64,000 nucleotides of DNA from Colocasia esculenta (lineage: Eukaryota; Streptophyta; Magnoliopsida; Alismatales; Araceae): assembly GCA_014218235.1 (NCBI GenBank), contig CM024755.1, positions 35,546,713-35,610,712 on the forward strand, read 5' to 3'. The position numbers and the translations under genes are program-made. Below are positions 46,080-57,850 of this stretch, one piece after another. The notes below the pieces were generated by a model. The model did not search any database, had not been told where the DNA came from, and was given only the letters and a program-made list of their open reading frames with translations. How positions within the stretch are numbered: the first letter of the stretch is position 1; every line of letters starts with the position of its first letter.

Positions 46080-46778
46080 TAGGGGTTAAGACCTATGATA
46101 GTGGTCGTGTACTTGGGTGGAGAATACTTAGTGGGGAGGGCGGAGCTGTTCGAGCCCTAAGGCGACGATGGGGGTGGATGTTGGGGGGAGTACCAGTTGT
46201 GGGAGACTAACGAGCTGGGTCCGTGCTGGAGGACCGACAGTGGAGGGGTTAGAGCTTGGTGCCAACAACGAAGGTCTTCCAATCACACAAGGGGAGGAGC
46301 GACGTCGAAGGTCTTCCAGTCGCACAGTACTTGGTGCGATGCTGAATGTCTTCCAATACCACAGAGGGAGAAGCAATGACGGAGAAGTTGATCTAGAGAC
46401 GGGAGGATAGTGGACGGAGCAATGACGGTAGAGTTTTGCACGGGCTTCCAGTCGCACAGGGGGAGGAGTGATGCCCAAGGTCGCTAGAGTGGGAAGACGG
46501 AAAATGACGAGAGTAAAATAGGTATTTTGAATATTTCAAATCAAATTTAATGGGTGCCAAATGGTATTGGGAGTTTGCAAATTGACAAAGTTCATTTGCA
46601 AACTCCGATTTGTACTGAGTTTTCCGCAAAACATCATTCATTTCTCGCCAACAGTCTCGTCTGAATCTACGTGGCGACATCTTGTTGGAAAGGCGCATGT
46701 ACCAGGTTTCACTGAAAATTTACGGGCGGCTTGCGACACAGCGTAGGCACGGCCATTCACTGCCGCGGCGGCTCTCCA
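46080..46778. other. Spacer upstream of the WDR76-like gene
   Basis: No gene. Between 46230 and 46480 a diverged tandem repeat with GGTCTTCCAGTCGCACA-like units recurs about every 45-60 bases. At 46570-46602 the pair GTTTGCAAA...TTTGCAAAC forms a 9-bp inverted repeat. The region may be the end of the adjacent transposon-type gene's host element. Confidence 0.4.
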
Positions 46779-46786
46779 TTTCCCGC
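46779..46786 (+). promoter_or_regulatory. E2F-type site in the WDR76-like promoter
   Basis: TTTCCCGC is an exact match to the plant E2F consensus TTTSSCGC, 129 bases upstream of the start codon. A second, weaker CTTCCCGCC lies at 46815-46823. It suggests G1/S-phase expression. Confidence 0.65.
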
Positions 46787-46861
46787 CATATCTATCTTCT
46801 TCTTCGCTCGCCATCTTCCCGCCCCATTTCCCAGGGCAGCTCTTCCTCTGTGAAGAAGAAG

Positions 46862-46864
<3 letters not shown>

Positions 46865-46914
<50 letters not shown>
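46865..46914 (+). repeat. (CT)25 microsatellite in the 5' UTR
   Basis: An uninterrupted CT run of about 50 bases ends at the base before the chosen ATG. CT tracts are common in plant core promoters and 5' UTRs. Its length is probably polymorphic. Confidence 0.95.
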
Positions 46915-46916
<2 letters not shown>

Positions 46917-49900
46917 GGCGCCGCAGGCTATGACGGAATACGAGCGCCGAAGGCTGGAGAACATAAGGCGGAACACGGAGATTGTAGCCTCTCTCAAGCG
47001 CAGGGCCGACGAGCTCGCCGCCACTGTAAAAGCCGCCAAGGCTAAGGCCCCCCGCCGCCCCCCCGCCAAGGCCCCCGAGCAGGCACCTATCGTCCTTCGT
47101 CGCTCCCTCCGTGCCCGCGGTATCCCCCCCGGCCCCTCCCGCCACCCGTCCGAAGCCCCCACCCCCATCTCCCCGCCGGCGAACCCCGCGAAGATGAAGG
47201 GACCCATCCGGATGGACGAGGCGTTTGTCGGGGTTTCGCCCCTGGATCGGCATCTCGTCGGCGCGATCTCCGGCATGGCGGAGAACGCGACCCTGCATCC
47301 GAGGAAGAAGGGTGAGGGCGGAGGCAGCGGTTCGTGGGATCCGGCGAGTGAACTGACTCTGGTCCCGGAGAACGTAAAAAGGTTCTTGCCTGCGCGGATC
47401 CTGAGCGTTCGGTTCTTCCCGTTTGAGGGGCGGACGGTAGTTGCCGCTGGAGATAAGCTGGGGCATCTAGGGTTTTGGGATGCGGATTTTAGAGGGAGCG
47501 AGGGAGATGGCACTTATGTTTATGCTCCTCATTTGGCCCCGATTTCTGGGATCTCAATCCAGCCATTCTCTATGTCGAAGGTACGCCAAGTTTGAAGGAT
47601 ATACGCTGATGTCGTGTTGCCATTTTTTGTCTCAAGGATGTTGTTGATCTGCTTCAGAGGACATGGAAATATAACTTGTTCGATATATGTTTTTCGCTTT
47701 CTACACTCACAGGAAAGCATAAAACTTTCTTCTTGTATGGAAACTTTATATCTTTTATCTCACGTCTTCTGGTTTTACTGTTAATGTTCTTCGGATGCCT
47801 TGGCAAGGAAGGGGTTTACCCCTTCTGCTGCTTTGTCGGATTTCTCACTCAATGAGTGAAACGGACACCTTGTTAATTAGATGGCTCTGTTTTGTTTCTT
47901 GTTTTATTTTTTAATATTTCTTCAATGCTTTTCATACATGCAATTGTCAACGAGAGGTATGATTTGTTCTTATAGATATTTAATAGAAAGTAACTGCATA
48001 TTAGTCGTAAAGGATGAAGCACTAAGACCTTTTTCCGATGTTCGAATAAAGGGGGCATAAGAACGCTGGAGCCTCTAGGTTTATGTACATGATGTTACTA
48101 CTGCTCTCGTTGCACTCTCGATATTGTTGGCTTATGATATCAAATAAGAAAAGTTGGAACTGTCTATCACTACCAGGATTAAAAAGATTTAACTGTTTTG
48201 TCAGGAGTGTAACTCGTGTTGAGAAGAGAGAAAAATGCAAAAGCTAATTATAAAATTTGTGGCAGTTAGGAATAGAGCACATCATACTGGAAAGAGGGAT
48301 GCGAAATTGAATAAATAGTGGTGACAGTAGTTGTGATTGGAAGTAAAGGAAATCTTTCACAGTGTGTAGTTGATGTTTGCATCTGATGTCATATCTACAC
48401 CTGTATATACCTTGAGCTGTTTTTTGGATCATATTGCTATTATCAATTGCATGGAAATTACGGACTTGTTATTCTTGTGTCCAAATATATCTTTACTGAC
48501 TTGTAAAAATGGTCTTTCTGCACATCTTTAAAATTTGACTATATATGTAAAAATTCTAATGCGGGAAACTGACTCTCACTGTAAAAATAATTTATATGAT
48601 AAACATCTACGTCTTCTCATATTCCTGAGAGATGGCTTCCTAAATTCGTCACCTTTCTCTTCATGACTAGATGTTGGTTTTTGTTTTGTTGTTTTTCTGA
48701 TTGACCTTTTGTGGTAACCATGTTTTCTTGGTAGTTTCTTGCATCTTTTTATTTAGAATGCAATTTGACAGAAATCAGTTGATGAATGTTGTGTTGCAGA
48801 TTCTCACCTGCAGTTATGATGGTTTTATTCGTTTGATGGATGTTGAGGAGGAGACCTTCAACATGTTATATTCCACTGATGATTCTATCTATTCTATTTC
48901 CCAACCACCAAATGATGCCAAGTCCATATACTTTGGTGAGGGTCCAGGTGAATTGAAAGTTTGGGATGAAAGAGCTGGAGAAGTGTCAAACACCTGGGTG
49001 TTGCATGACCAAAGGATCAACACTGTAGACTTTAACACTGTCAATACTAATTTGATGGCTACAAGTTCTACAGACGGAGTTGCTTGCATATGGGATTTGA
49101 GAAAAATTAGTGCCAAAAAACCTGAGAGGTTAAAGATGGTACAGCATAGAAGAGCCATTCATTCTGCTTACTTCTCACCCAGTGGAAGTTCTCTTGCAAC
49201 TACAGGGTATGTGCTTCTTGATAAATACTCTAGATTCTCTACAGAGTTAATGAGAATGCATGTGTCTGTCATCTGCTATTAGCATTTAACAAAAATCTTT
49301 CTATTATACTAGTTATCAAGCAGTTGACCATGCACTTCTTCCTAGCGCCTGGGTGCTTTTCATATTATTTTTGGCACCTGGTGTTGGTCCCTTGATGTTT
49401 TTCCAATGTGTCATTTAGTTCCCTGCATGATTGCCATTTTCCTTATCTGGAGCTTTCACAGTGGGCTAATATGAGGATGGTCTTCCGTCATGTCCATTGG
49501 ATTGTTTTGCCCATTTGTATCTTCTTAACAGAGTTGAATCAGTTAATATTACGTATCACATGGTTTTCATATGCCAAGTTTAATAATCTCATTGCTTTTT
49601 TATCCATATCAACTGCATTTAGATAAAAGTTAAGGTGAAATTATTGGGCTTGAGGTTTTAACTAGCCATAAGATTGTTGTCTACTTTTTCAGATTTGGTC
49701 TATCAATTTCTTATTCTATTCTCTTCGTTTCTTCTTCACTTGACTGTTGGTCGCAGGGTCGATGACAGAGTTGGAATCCTCAGTGGTCCTGATTTTAATA
49801 GTGTTATTATGATTAACCACTATAATCGGACAGGCAGATGGCTTTCCTCATTCAGGTATGTATTCATAGCATTTTACATGCCTTTCTAGAGAAAACGTAA

Positions 49901-50565
49901 TATGATGTAAAAATGAATGTTCTTGCACCATGGAAACTTAAAATAGTGGAGCACAGTTCTTGTGATTATAGCATAGAATTAGATGGACGTTTAACAGGTT
50001 TCATGTCTTCTACAGTTTGTATTCTATCTCTATTGGCAGTCAACTTGGTTGACTTGAAATTGTAGGAACCACGCCCTTTAGTGTTCCTCATGTTTTGAAC
50101 TGGAGCCAGCACGCCGTTATTCTTAAACAATCTCTGCTGCATCTTGTGATTGCGGATGGATACTTTTACATTTGTGCATTGACTTTACATATATTAGAAG
50201 TGTAAACACATGTACCCTTGCTTACTTTTGTCTGTTGATGTTGCCCTAAAGTTGGACGGTTGATAAAGGCTTAAGATTTCTATGTCCTGTCAAATGCTGC
50301 TAGCTTAATTATGCAGTGATTACGCCTGATGGCTCCTTTTCTTGCCTATGACAGAGCGATCTGGGGTTGGGATGACACGTACCTCTTCATGGGCAACATG
50401 AAAAGGGCAGTTGATATCATATCCACTGTTGACAAGACCACCTCATCTCTTGAGAGCCTTCTCATGACTGCAATCCCCTGCCGGTTTGCTGCACATCCAT
50501 ATAAAGTTGGTCTTCTCGCTGGTGCCACTGCCGGTGGCCAGGTATACATGTGGAGACGATCCTAG
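46915..50565 (+). CDS. WDR76: WD repeat-containing protein 76-like (DDB2/CMR1 family)
   Basis: Exons 46915-47580, 48800-49206, 49757-49855 and 50355-50565 give 460 aa; all introns are GT-AG and phases match. Exon 1 encodes a basic, Arg/Ala/Pro-rich N-terminus with an LRRSLRARG motif typical of WDR76/CMR1, then a first WD-like unit (LGFWDADF). Exon 2 carries further WD repeats (IRLMD, LKVWDERAG, ACIWDLRK), and exons 3-4 the last blades (IWGWDD, VYMWRRS). Family members are nuclear, bind damaged or replicating DNA, and some serve as CUL4-DDB1 substrate receptors; the WD-x-R forms here would suit DDB1 binding. The ATG follows the CT tract, and exon 1 is far more GC-rich than the rest. I see no lesion. 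Confidence 0.9.
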
Positions 50566-51354
50566 CGGAAATAAATATGCAGTTTCTTGTATTGGATTTG
50601 CTGGATAATCTACACATCTGCATGGGAGCAATCAGTCTCGTGGCTTTCAGATTAGCCCCAATTTTCATTTTTCCGAGGGCTTTTTGCAGCTGTTTTCTTC
50701 ATAGAGGCAGCATCGTTGTTCACGTCATCTTCGGAAGTGCCTTGGAAACTTGCCTTGTACGGATTACATAGTTCAAGTTACAGATTTTGCTTCTGCCATC
50801 TTCCACCTTGTTCTTGTTTGGAGTATCTTGTAAAGCATTGCTTCAGATGACGGGGGGGGGGGCGGTAACCCTCGGCCCCACAATTCTTTTTTTCAATTAG
50901 CATAAAATATAACCTACGAAGAATTTCCCCAAAAAACTCCTCAATCTCAAGCCATCTGATTTATAACTATACTGAAGCATTCTCTGACAGTCAGTAGCTC
51001 AATTTTACTTAACGAAGGGAATGACTAATCCGCCCATCCTCCAAAATAATTCGGGTTAGTTGCCATTACGAGGTCGCAATGTTGATCATAGTTTGGCCAT
51101 TAACGCAAAACTCACTACTAATACAAGGTAGTTCAAACATTCTGGGGACGTGGAATTGAGGTTATTTGATGTACAGTGCCAAATGTGCAAGAACTTAAGT
51201 AGATTCCTTTTCGGTTTACTAGCCCATGTCCAGCTGCTTTGGTAATCGCCAATTCATCATCATATACCAACAACCTACGAGATTTAATCCATGTTATGAT
51301 CCCATTCAGTTCAAAAGTACTTCACTATCATGAGGTTTAAACCTCAAGTACTAA
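50566..51354 (+). other. 3' UTR and spacer after the WDR76-like gene
   Basis: No coding feature. A run of ten G at 50853-50862 and AT-rich sequence after it; the transcript probably ends in the first few hundred bases. A plausible poly(A) signal variant, AATATAACC/ATAAAATAT, lies near 50900. Confidence 0.35.
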
Positions 51355-51636
51355 GCCTCACTTTGGTAATGAGTTGGAGTTTGAGTTAACTCCAACCCAT
51401 GGCTAAAGTTATCCAAGGTTAACTCAATTTCTACTTTGTGAGTGGGTTAGAAAAAGTTGAGTTAACTTTGAGTTAACTCTGTTCCATGGGTGTGGATGGG
51501 TTAGAAAAAGTTGAGTTAACTCAAAGTTAACTCAAACCTAACCGAGTTAACTTTTTTTGGTTGCCAAAGTCCATTTTGAGTTAACTTTGAGTTAACTCTG
51601 AGTTAACTTTGAGTTAACTCATTACCAAAGTGAGGC
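51355..51636. mobile_element. Tourist-like MITE (282 bp)
   Basis: A perfect 21-bp terminal inverted repeat starts GCCTCACTTTGG and is flanked on both sides by TAA, the 3-bp target duplication of PIF/Harbinger-type Tourist MITEs. The interior is built from GAGTTAAC-type palindromes and two copies of GGTTAGAAAAAGTTGAGTTA. A further inverted match (AAAGTACTT...ACTATCATGAGG) continues outside the TAA on both sides, from about 51314 to 51670. The true element may therefore be longer, or nested in another palindrome. Confidence 0.75.
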
Positions 51637-52390
51637 TAAAACCTCATGATAGTGCAAGTACTTTTTAACAATAATATATTATGCAAAGTGAAAAGAATAT
51701 TTTAAATATATATTTTTGACGTCTATCACAGTAGATTTCAACAATCTTTGAAGATAATTTGCATTCATAATAGAAATACAAAAGTGCGGAAAGATTTTCA
51801 TGCAATTAATCATCCAATAGAAAATTTATGTAAAAAAAAAACTTAATATCTGTTCAAGATGAGATTAACTCTTACGAAGACGCATGTACGTGTCCACTCT
51901 AAGGTAAGGTATCCGTAATGCTCGCTCTTTTTTTTATAAAATCTTTTTATTTCACTTATCTAATTATTTATTCCACTTAATAATTAAGAGTATGGATAGA
52001 GCCTGCCTACACCTTGCATCCACCAATCCCATTGGTAGTAGGTATATTTTTTTTTTCTTTTATTAATTTGTCTCTGTTTGATCACTACAAGAAATGAAGA
52101 CATGAAGAGATGAACTAGTTTGCATTTGCCATCGTATGCATCCGCAAGCACATGCTGCAACCGATTAAGACAATCATGTCGACAAGATACGGGTAGGTAC
52201 AACACCGTCTTTACACTTTTTTATGGAAGAGGTGGTCTACCAGGGAACTTTGTTGGAACGGGAATCGACAACTATTTCAAGAACGTTCCCATTCCTTGTA
52301 AAAGCACATATGCTCGCCACGAGAAAGCTAATCATTATGGCCCCCTGGATCGTGTTTGAAGATAGCATACACCTATGCCTTTTGCCAGTA
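51637..52390. other. Spacer and MCM5 3' UTR
   Basis: AT-rich, with no coding signal in 51637-52100. The segment next to 52390 is the MCM5 3' UTR; a minus-strand poly(A) signal is not obvious. Confidence 0.4.
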
Positions 52391-55300
52391 TCAAGCTTTA
52401 CGTACAACAACATGCCTTTCGCGCTTGTACTCGACTTCATCTCTCTGGGCCATGATCAGCAAAGCTCTCCTCACCTGATAACAAGGTGTTGAAATCACAG
52501 CCATCAGCATGCTGAGTTTCCATGACACATGAACCACACAGGATTATGATTCATTTATACATCATCAGTGTGTTGTGTGCTTGTGAATTACTTACAATAG
52601 ATTCGTTCATCCCCATCCTGGTGAGCTCATCAATGAGACGTCTCTCTGACATGTGGCTTCCAATACCCATCCTCCTCTTAATCAGAGTTTCAGCTTGCTG
52701 TTAAGAGACCAATAACAGATGAAGTTTCTGTTAGATTCAAAGGAAAATACAAATATGAATAAGAACATGAAGATCTATCTCCTTTTTCCCTTGTGGCATG
52801 AATATCTTTTAGTACCTTGATCTCATTTGCAATCTCGGGAGAGGGATTCACATGATCATTGATTCCCGACCTTGCAGCATCCATCGTTGAAACGTTGAAG
52901 AGTCTGAATGCTTCCTCAACATGCTCTTCTGTAGCAACATGGGTCCTGCAATATGTATGGCGGTGACGGAAGTTAGCTCCTATCCAGATAGAAACACTTG
53001 CTATTCGATTGATTTGAGCCTGAGATGATTTGTTGATCTAGTACACATAATCAGGGCCTCAGAAATACTAGGAAAAGTGGATTGCCTGTGAGTTCAAAAG
53101 CAAATGGTCTACTCGAAGATAAATGCTTACAGTCTCATCCTTGCGAGGGACTCGCTTAACCTAATTATTGCTTCCAGCTGCCTCACAGTAATGGGTACGG
53201 CGGAAGACCTACCAGATTCATGAGCCTGTTGCCTCATCCTCTATAAACCAAAAAAAGCACTTCAGTTGTAGGATTGAGACACCGAGGTTTGAGAGTGAGG
53301 TTCCTAGATGAATATGTGAATTACCTGTCTGATTCCCACGTACTTGGTCTGCAACATTTCGGCTGCCTTTTCCGATAGCCGTGGCTGACACTTGATCCGG
53401 CAGTATTCAATATATCTATAGTTAACAAAATCATCAATACCGATCAGAAAAAGGGTAGTGCAGATAATTGAATACTTGGAAGTTGGAAGAGTTGTAAGAG
53501 GTACCTCTTCAGCCAATTCTCTCCCTCCAAAGATTCTGTGTTCTTAGAAGCCGCAGCCCCACTAGCATGAACTTTAATAATGTGGCTAGCTATGAGCTGA
53601 AAAAGTGAACAATTTAGGAACTACTGACACATAAAGATTAGATTTTGCTAGAGTAGAGATGTAGGTGAGAAGTACCATATCTTCATTGTACCGTCTGACA
53701 TCTTTCACAATAAAGATCAGGTCAAATCTTGAGAGAATTGTTGTTTGCAGATCAATGTTGTCCTCTGCAGTCTGAAGTTATATTTCCACTCATTAATTCA
53801 TAACTAATTCAAACATGTTAAGCAATACAAGTAGAACTAATTCAAACTCGTAAGTTAAATGTCCCAATTTCTAGTAGCTTTGCATCTATATGGTCTAGAT
53901 GCTGAGTGCCAAAGGAGCCCTAGATTCAGACATTCAACATAACAGAAGAAATATAATTTACACTCCTAACAAATATTTTTCAAAGCTGCATTAGTTCTGC
54001 ACATACTAGAGATCATAAAAGAATCTACTGTTGCTTACTTTCAAATCGTCATAACGCCCAGAAGGAGGGTTAGCTGCAGCAAGCACAGATGTTCTAGAGT
54101 TGAGCACAGTCGTTATTCCTGCTTTGGCAATGGAGATTGTCTGCTGCTCCATAGCTTCATGAATTGCAACTCTGTACATAGAAACAGATGGTAACACCTC
54201 CCAGGTGATGTGAAACATAGATATCCACAAAACTCTCAGTATGGAAACACTGCAAAAGGAGGCAGAGTGAAGGAAATGGGAAGCTGATATTCAAACTTGA
54301 TCTCTTTTTACCTGTCTTCAGGCCTCATTTTATCAAATTCATCAATACAAACAACTCCTCCATCTGCCAAAACCATTGCTCCTCCTTCTAGGTAGAACTC
54401 ACGCTGAAGATGGAAGAATTAATAACTCAGAAAAAGCAATGACTAAACACAACGAAGTCCCCAGCTTACATGGTCTCAAAAATAACAAATCTTATGCAGA
54501 AAGATCAGTTGAATTTGCTTATTCGGAGAGAAGCAGAGAATCAGATGGATTCCTGTGTAACTTACGGAGCTGCCGTCACGAATTACTGAGGCTGTTAGAC
54601 CAGCAGCAGATGAACCTTTCCCCGAAGTGTAGACAGCCACAGGAGCTGTCTTCTCTACAAACTTGAGAAACTACACAAACAAACGGCACTCACTATGTGA
54701 TAAAAAAATATAAACTACAAACTTGCAGAACACAACCACATTTTGCTGGGTGTTGATAACATGACCATTGATCAATAAAGTGAATAGATGAATAACTACA
54801 TGCAATTGGAGTATGCAAAGATGCGCTGAACAGACAATCCAGTTGAAAGTGACCAACTATGAACAGCTATTAATAAATGAGGATTTAGTGGAGTGGCAAT
54901 AACAAATTAACTTGAATGTTATCTATTGTCTGAGCAGCAAGCAATTGATGTTTGACCAAGTGCATTTTTCATGTTAAGCAACGAATGGTGAGGCCCACAA
55001 TAATGCAGCCTACCTCACTTAGTAGGTGTAGAAACTAGAAATTCCCTTGCTATACCGACTAATACATATTGATATGACAATAAGTGTGACCAAATTGCAA
55101 TTCATCCACACAGGAAAAAAAAAAATCACAGCATCAAAGTTTAAACCTCTAGTTTGTGTGCAAAGACTACATGTGGTGACATTGAGAGAAGTTTTAAAGA
55201 TGAAAACCTGCGATTTAGCCGTTGATGGATCACCCAGTAGCAGAACGTGTATATCCCCTCTCAGCCTTACACCATCTGGTAGCCGCTGCATTTTCATGGA

Positions 55301-57200
55301 GAAATGATAACCATTTATCTGGATGTTTGTATCAAAAGAAAACAGTCAAAAGTTTACCTTCTTTGATCCTCCAAACATCAAGCATGCAAGAGCTTTCTTA
55401 ACATCATCATGCCCATAAATGGAAGGGCCAATCATTGAACATAGCTTTTGATATGCATCATGCCTTTGGGAAAATTCCTTGAATTCCATTTCCTGAGAGT
55501 GTACGACATCAAGATTTTACCTTGCGGACAAATAGCAGTCAATCACATCCTCAAAGTCAGAATCAGACGTCCAGAGCATTACCTCATCCATCGTGAAGGT
55601 AGAGGGAGCACCTGAGTTCACTTCCCTCGTCTGTTCGAGCCCAACCACCCTGATGTAAGGCTGCCTGACACCAACGGCTCCTTTCTGGTTGTGACTAAAG
55701 GAATCAAGGCAGACACCAAATTGCACAATTCAGAGTGAGGACCACCAAAAAGTTCAGAATAAAGAACTAAATCCAAAGATAAAACCAAGAGGCATACGCA
55801 GAAGATTGTTGGTATACGCTATAAATGCCCATGACAGTAAGCCTGGTCCCAGGCACAATAGTCTGAACAAGATGTCTATCTACTGAAAGAAGCATGTTCC
55901 GTGGAAGCTCCCCAGTTGGGACATCCTTCAAGAAATAATAACGATACATGAACTTTTGAATATTCACCTAAGGTTTCATCTAGAGAGTGAGGAGAGAAGA
56001 AAAAAACCAAATTACCTCCGGGTTCTCCTGCAGCTTCAAGGTCTGCAAGTCAACATATTTGCTCTTATCCGGAGTGACAATCCAAGGATCAAGTGGGCAA
56101 GGTTCCTCTCCTGCCTATGTGACAAATACCAGGCAGAACAGTGTTGTTAGGGGAAAAAGTGTTACTTTGGTATGTCGGGGATTGGGAGCCCCGGGGGTGG
56201 GACATAATAAGAATGCTGGGCTGCAGATAGAATACCTGAGCAACATGATCACAAGAACGGGGTATAATCGCACCGCCGAGCCCCGGGCGACATGGCACTG
56301 TCTTCACACTCTTGCAGTTCTTGCACATCAAGGTCACATAGGTAGCCTTGGCTTTCACCCTAGAAGCTGCAATCGTTATCCCAGCTATCTTGACAAGCTT
56401 CGACATGTAATCGGCCTGGTTCCCCATTGCGGAAGCAATCCAAATATTTAATGGAACATGGGGGCAAGTTCAACGAGTAGCAGGGCAAATGCATAGACAA
56501 TGGTGACGAAGATAGTGAGGACTGACCCCTAGAGACCGCATAGACCCGGAATTCTCCTTGGAGGCGAGGAAGATCTGCACATCCCCAGTCACGGGCTCCT
56601 CCATTTCCCCCGTCTCCCCGGCGATTTTCGATCTCAAGCTTGCGAGCACTTCAGCAGCCGCCGTTTCAAACTAGATCAAACCGGAAAAAATGAAACTTTT
56701 TAGAAAACATAAAGGCAATAAGGAGAACCCTAGAGGAACCAAAAAAATTATGAATATGGCTAAAAGAGAAAACAAAAAAGGAGAAAGCGAAGCACCAGAG
56801 GTAAGTAGTCTGCGGGGAGCTTGCGGATCTTGTCGGAGAGCTCCGCGTCGAAGGCATCGAGGTCCTCGATGGCCACCGTGAGGTGCTCCCGGTTGTGCAC
56901 CAGGCTCTCTCTGTCAAAACAATTTGAAAAAAAAAAGCGATCATAAAATGCAGGAAAAAAACATGGGGAAAACCCTCCACCATTGGGGAAAAGAAATGGC
57001 GGGGGAGAAAATTAGGGTTCTTGGGTTCGGTGTTACCGGTAGGGGAAGTCACCCTTCTCGCCATGGAAACCGCGGATGAACTCCTTGAACTTTCGGAGGG
57101 CGGAGTGTCGGGTGAGGTTGCCCTCGTCTGGGTCGCCGCCGCCGCGGGGAAACTGCGCCTGGTCGCTGTAAAACACCGATCCTTCGTCCCACCCCGACAT
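52391..57200 (-). CDS. MCM5: DNA replication licensing factor MCM5
   Basis: Nineteen exons, in genomic order: 52391-52474, 52596-52697, 52816-52945, 53131-53240, 53325-53415, 53505-53596, 53676-53771, 54039-54171, 54312-54403, 54566-54670, 55208-55285, 55358-55492, 55583-55694, 55798-55925, 56016-56114, 56236-56415, 56527-56670, 56796-56910, 57037-57200. They sum to 2190 bases (729 aa), GT-AG throughout, with consistent phases. MCM5 is a subunit of the MCM2-7 helicase that unwinds DNA at replication forks. Visible features are the start MSGWDEGSVFYSDQAQF, a C4 zinc ribbon (CKNC...CRPG...RSC, exon 56236), Walker A GDPSTAKSQ (55208), Walker B CIDEFDKM (54312), sensor LAAANPP (54039), arginine finger LSRFD (53676) and the winged-helix C-terminus. 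Length fits plant MCM5. Confidence 0.97.
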
Positions 57201-57214
57201 CTCTTTCGCTCCCT

Positions 57215-57231
57215 CCCTCCTCCTCCTCCTC

Positions 57232-57271
<40 letters not shown>
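57215..57271 (-). repeat. (CCT)n/(CT)n microsatellite in the MCM5 5' UTR
   Basis: CCT repeats pass into CT repeats on the plus strand (GA on the MCM5 coding strand), starting 15 bases upstream of the start codon. It mirrors the CT tract of the WDR76-like gene but in opposite sense relative to transcription. Confidence 0.93.
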
Positions 57272-57274
<3 letters not shown>

Positions 57275-57339
57275 TCTCTATTCCTCTATCTCTCTCTGCG
57301 CTCTTCCTTCTCTTTCTTTACAGGTTATGGCGGGGGAAT

Positions 57340-57368
57340 TTTGGCGGGAACGACTGTATGGCGGGAAA
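57340..57368 (-). promoter_or_regulatory. Paired E2F sites in the MCM5 promoter
   Basis: GCGGGAAA at 57361-57368 reads TTTCCCGC on the MCM5 strand, an exact plant E2F site. TTTGGCGGGAA at 57340-57350 is a second good match (TTCCCGCC on the MCM5 strand). They lie 140-170 bases upstream of the ATG. E2F control of MCM genes at G1/S is well established in plants. Confidence 0.75.
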
Positions 57369-57850
57369 CCACGCGTCCCCCTGGCTGTTGGGCCCAGCCG
57401 CCAGCGAAGCCCAGAAGCAGCCGTCCGGACTCAGGGCTCGTAAATGGGCCGAGGCGAATCCACAGTTAAAATCCCAATGAAATAGGACGAGTAAACTTGA
57501 AGAGTAGCGCGTACAAAAAAGGTTGGAGTCTTTTATTTGCTGCACCCGACAATTTGCACCACTAGTTTTATGTGATTTGGAGCGTCTCATGAAAATTTTG
57601 TGTATAAATTTGCCGCATCCCAACTTTTACAAAAAATAAAATCCAAAACCAATGAACAGTAACACAGCCTCAAATAATAGTTTCTGATTTGTTGAAAATT
57701 CTAGTTCTTATTGCTCCACATGAAACTGAAGTGAAGGGGAGAAAAAGGGGGGAAAGAGGAGAAATAGGATGTTAAACAAAAGTTAAAGTTCATAATTTAG
57801 AATGGGAACAATTAATTAGATGTCTTTGTTAGACATAGAGATTTATTTTC
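57369..57850. other. Spacer upstream of MCM5
   Basis: Only the remainder of the MCM5 upstream region is seen: GC-rich to about 57470, then AT-rich. No ORF with recognisable content. Confidence 0.4.

Noticed and set aside
46638..47513. 291-codon minus-strand open frame overlapping exon 1 of the WDR76-like gene
   Set aside because: It reads the CT microsatellite as an Arg-Glu run and the reverse of a GC-rich exon; no domain and no splice support.
55517..55582. Longer version of MCM5 exon 13 reading through GTAATG to a later GT donor
   Set aside because: The extension stays open but would insert about 22 residues not seen in MCM5 and would put the next exon out of phase. Splicing at 55583 joins DE to EMEFKEF as in the family.
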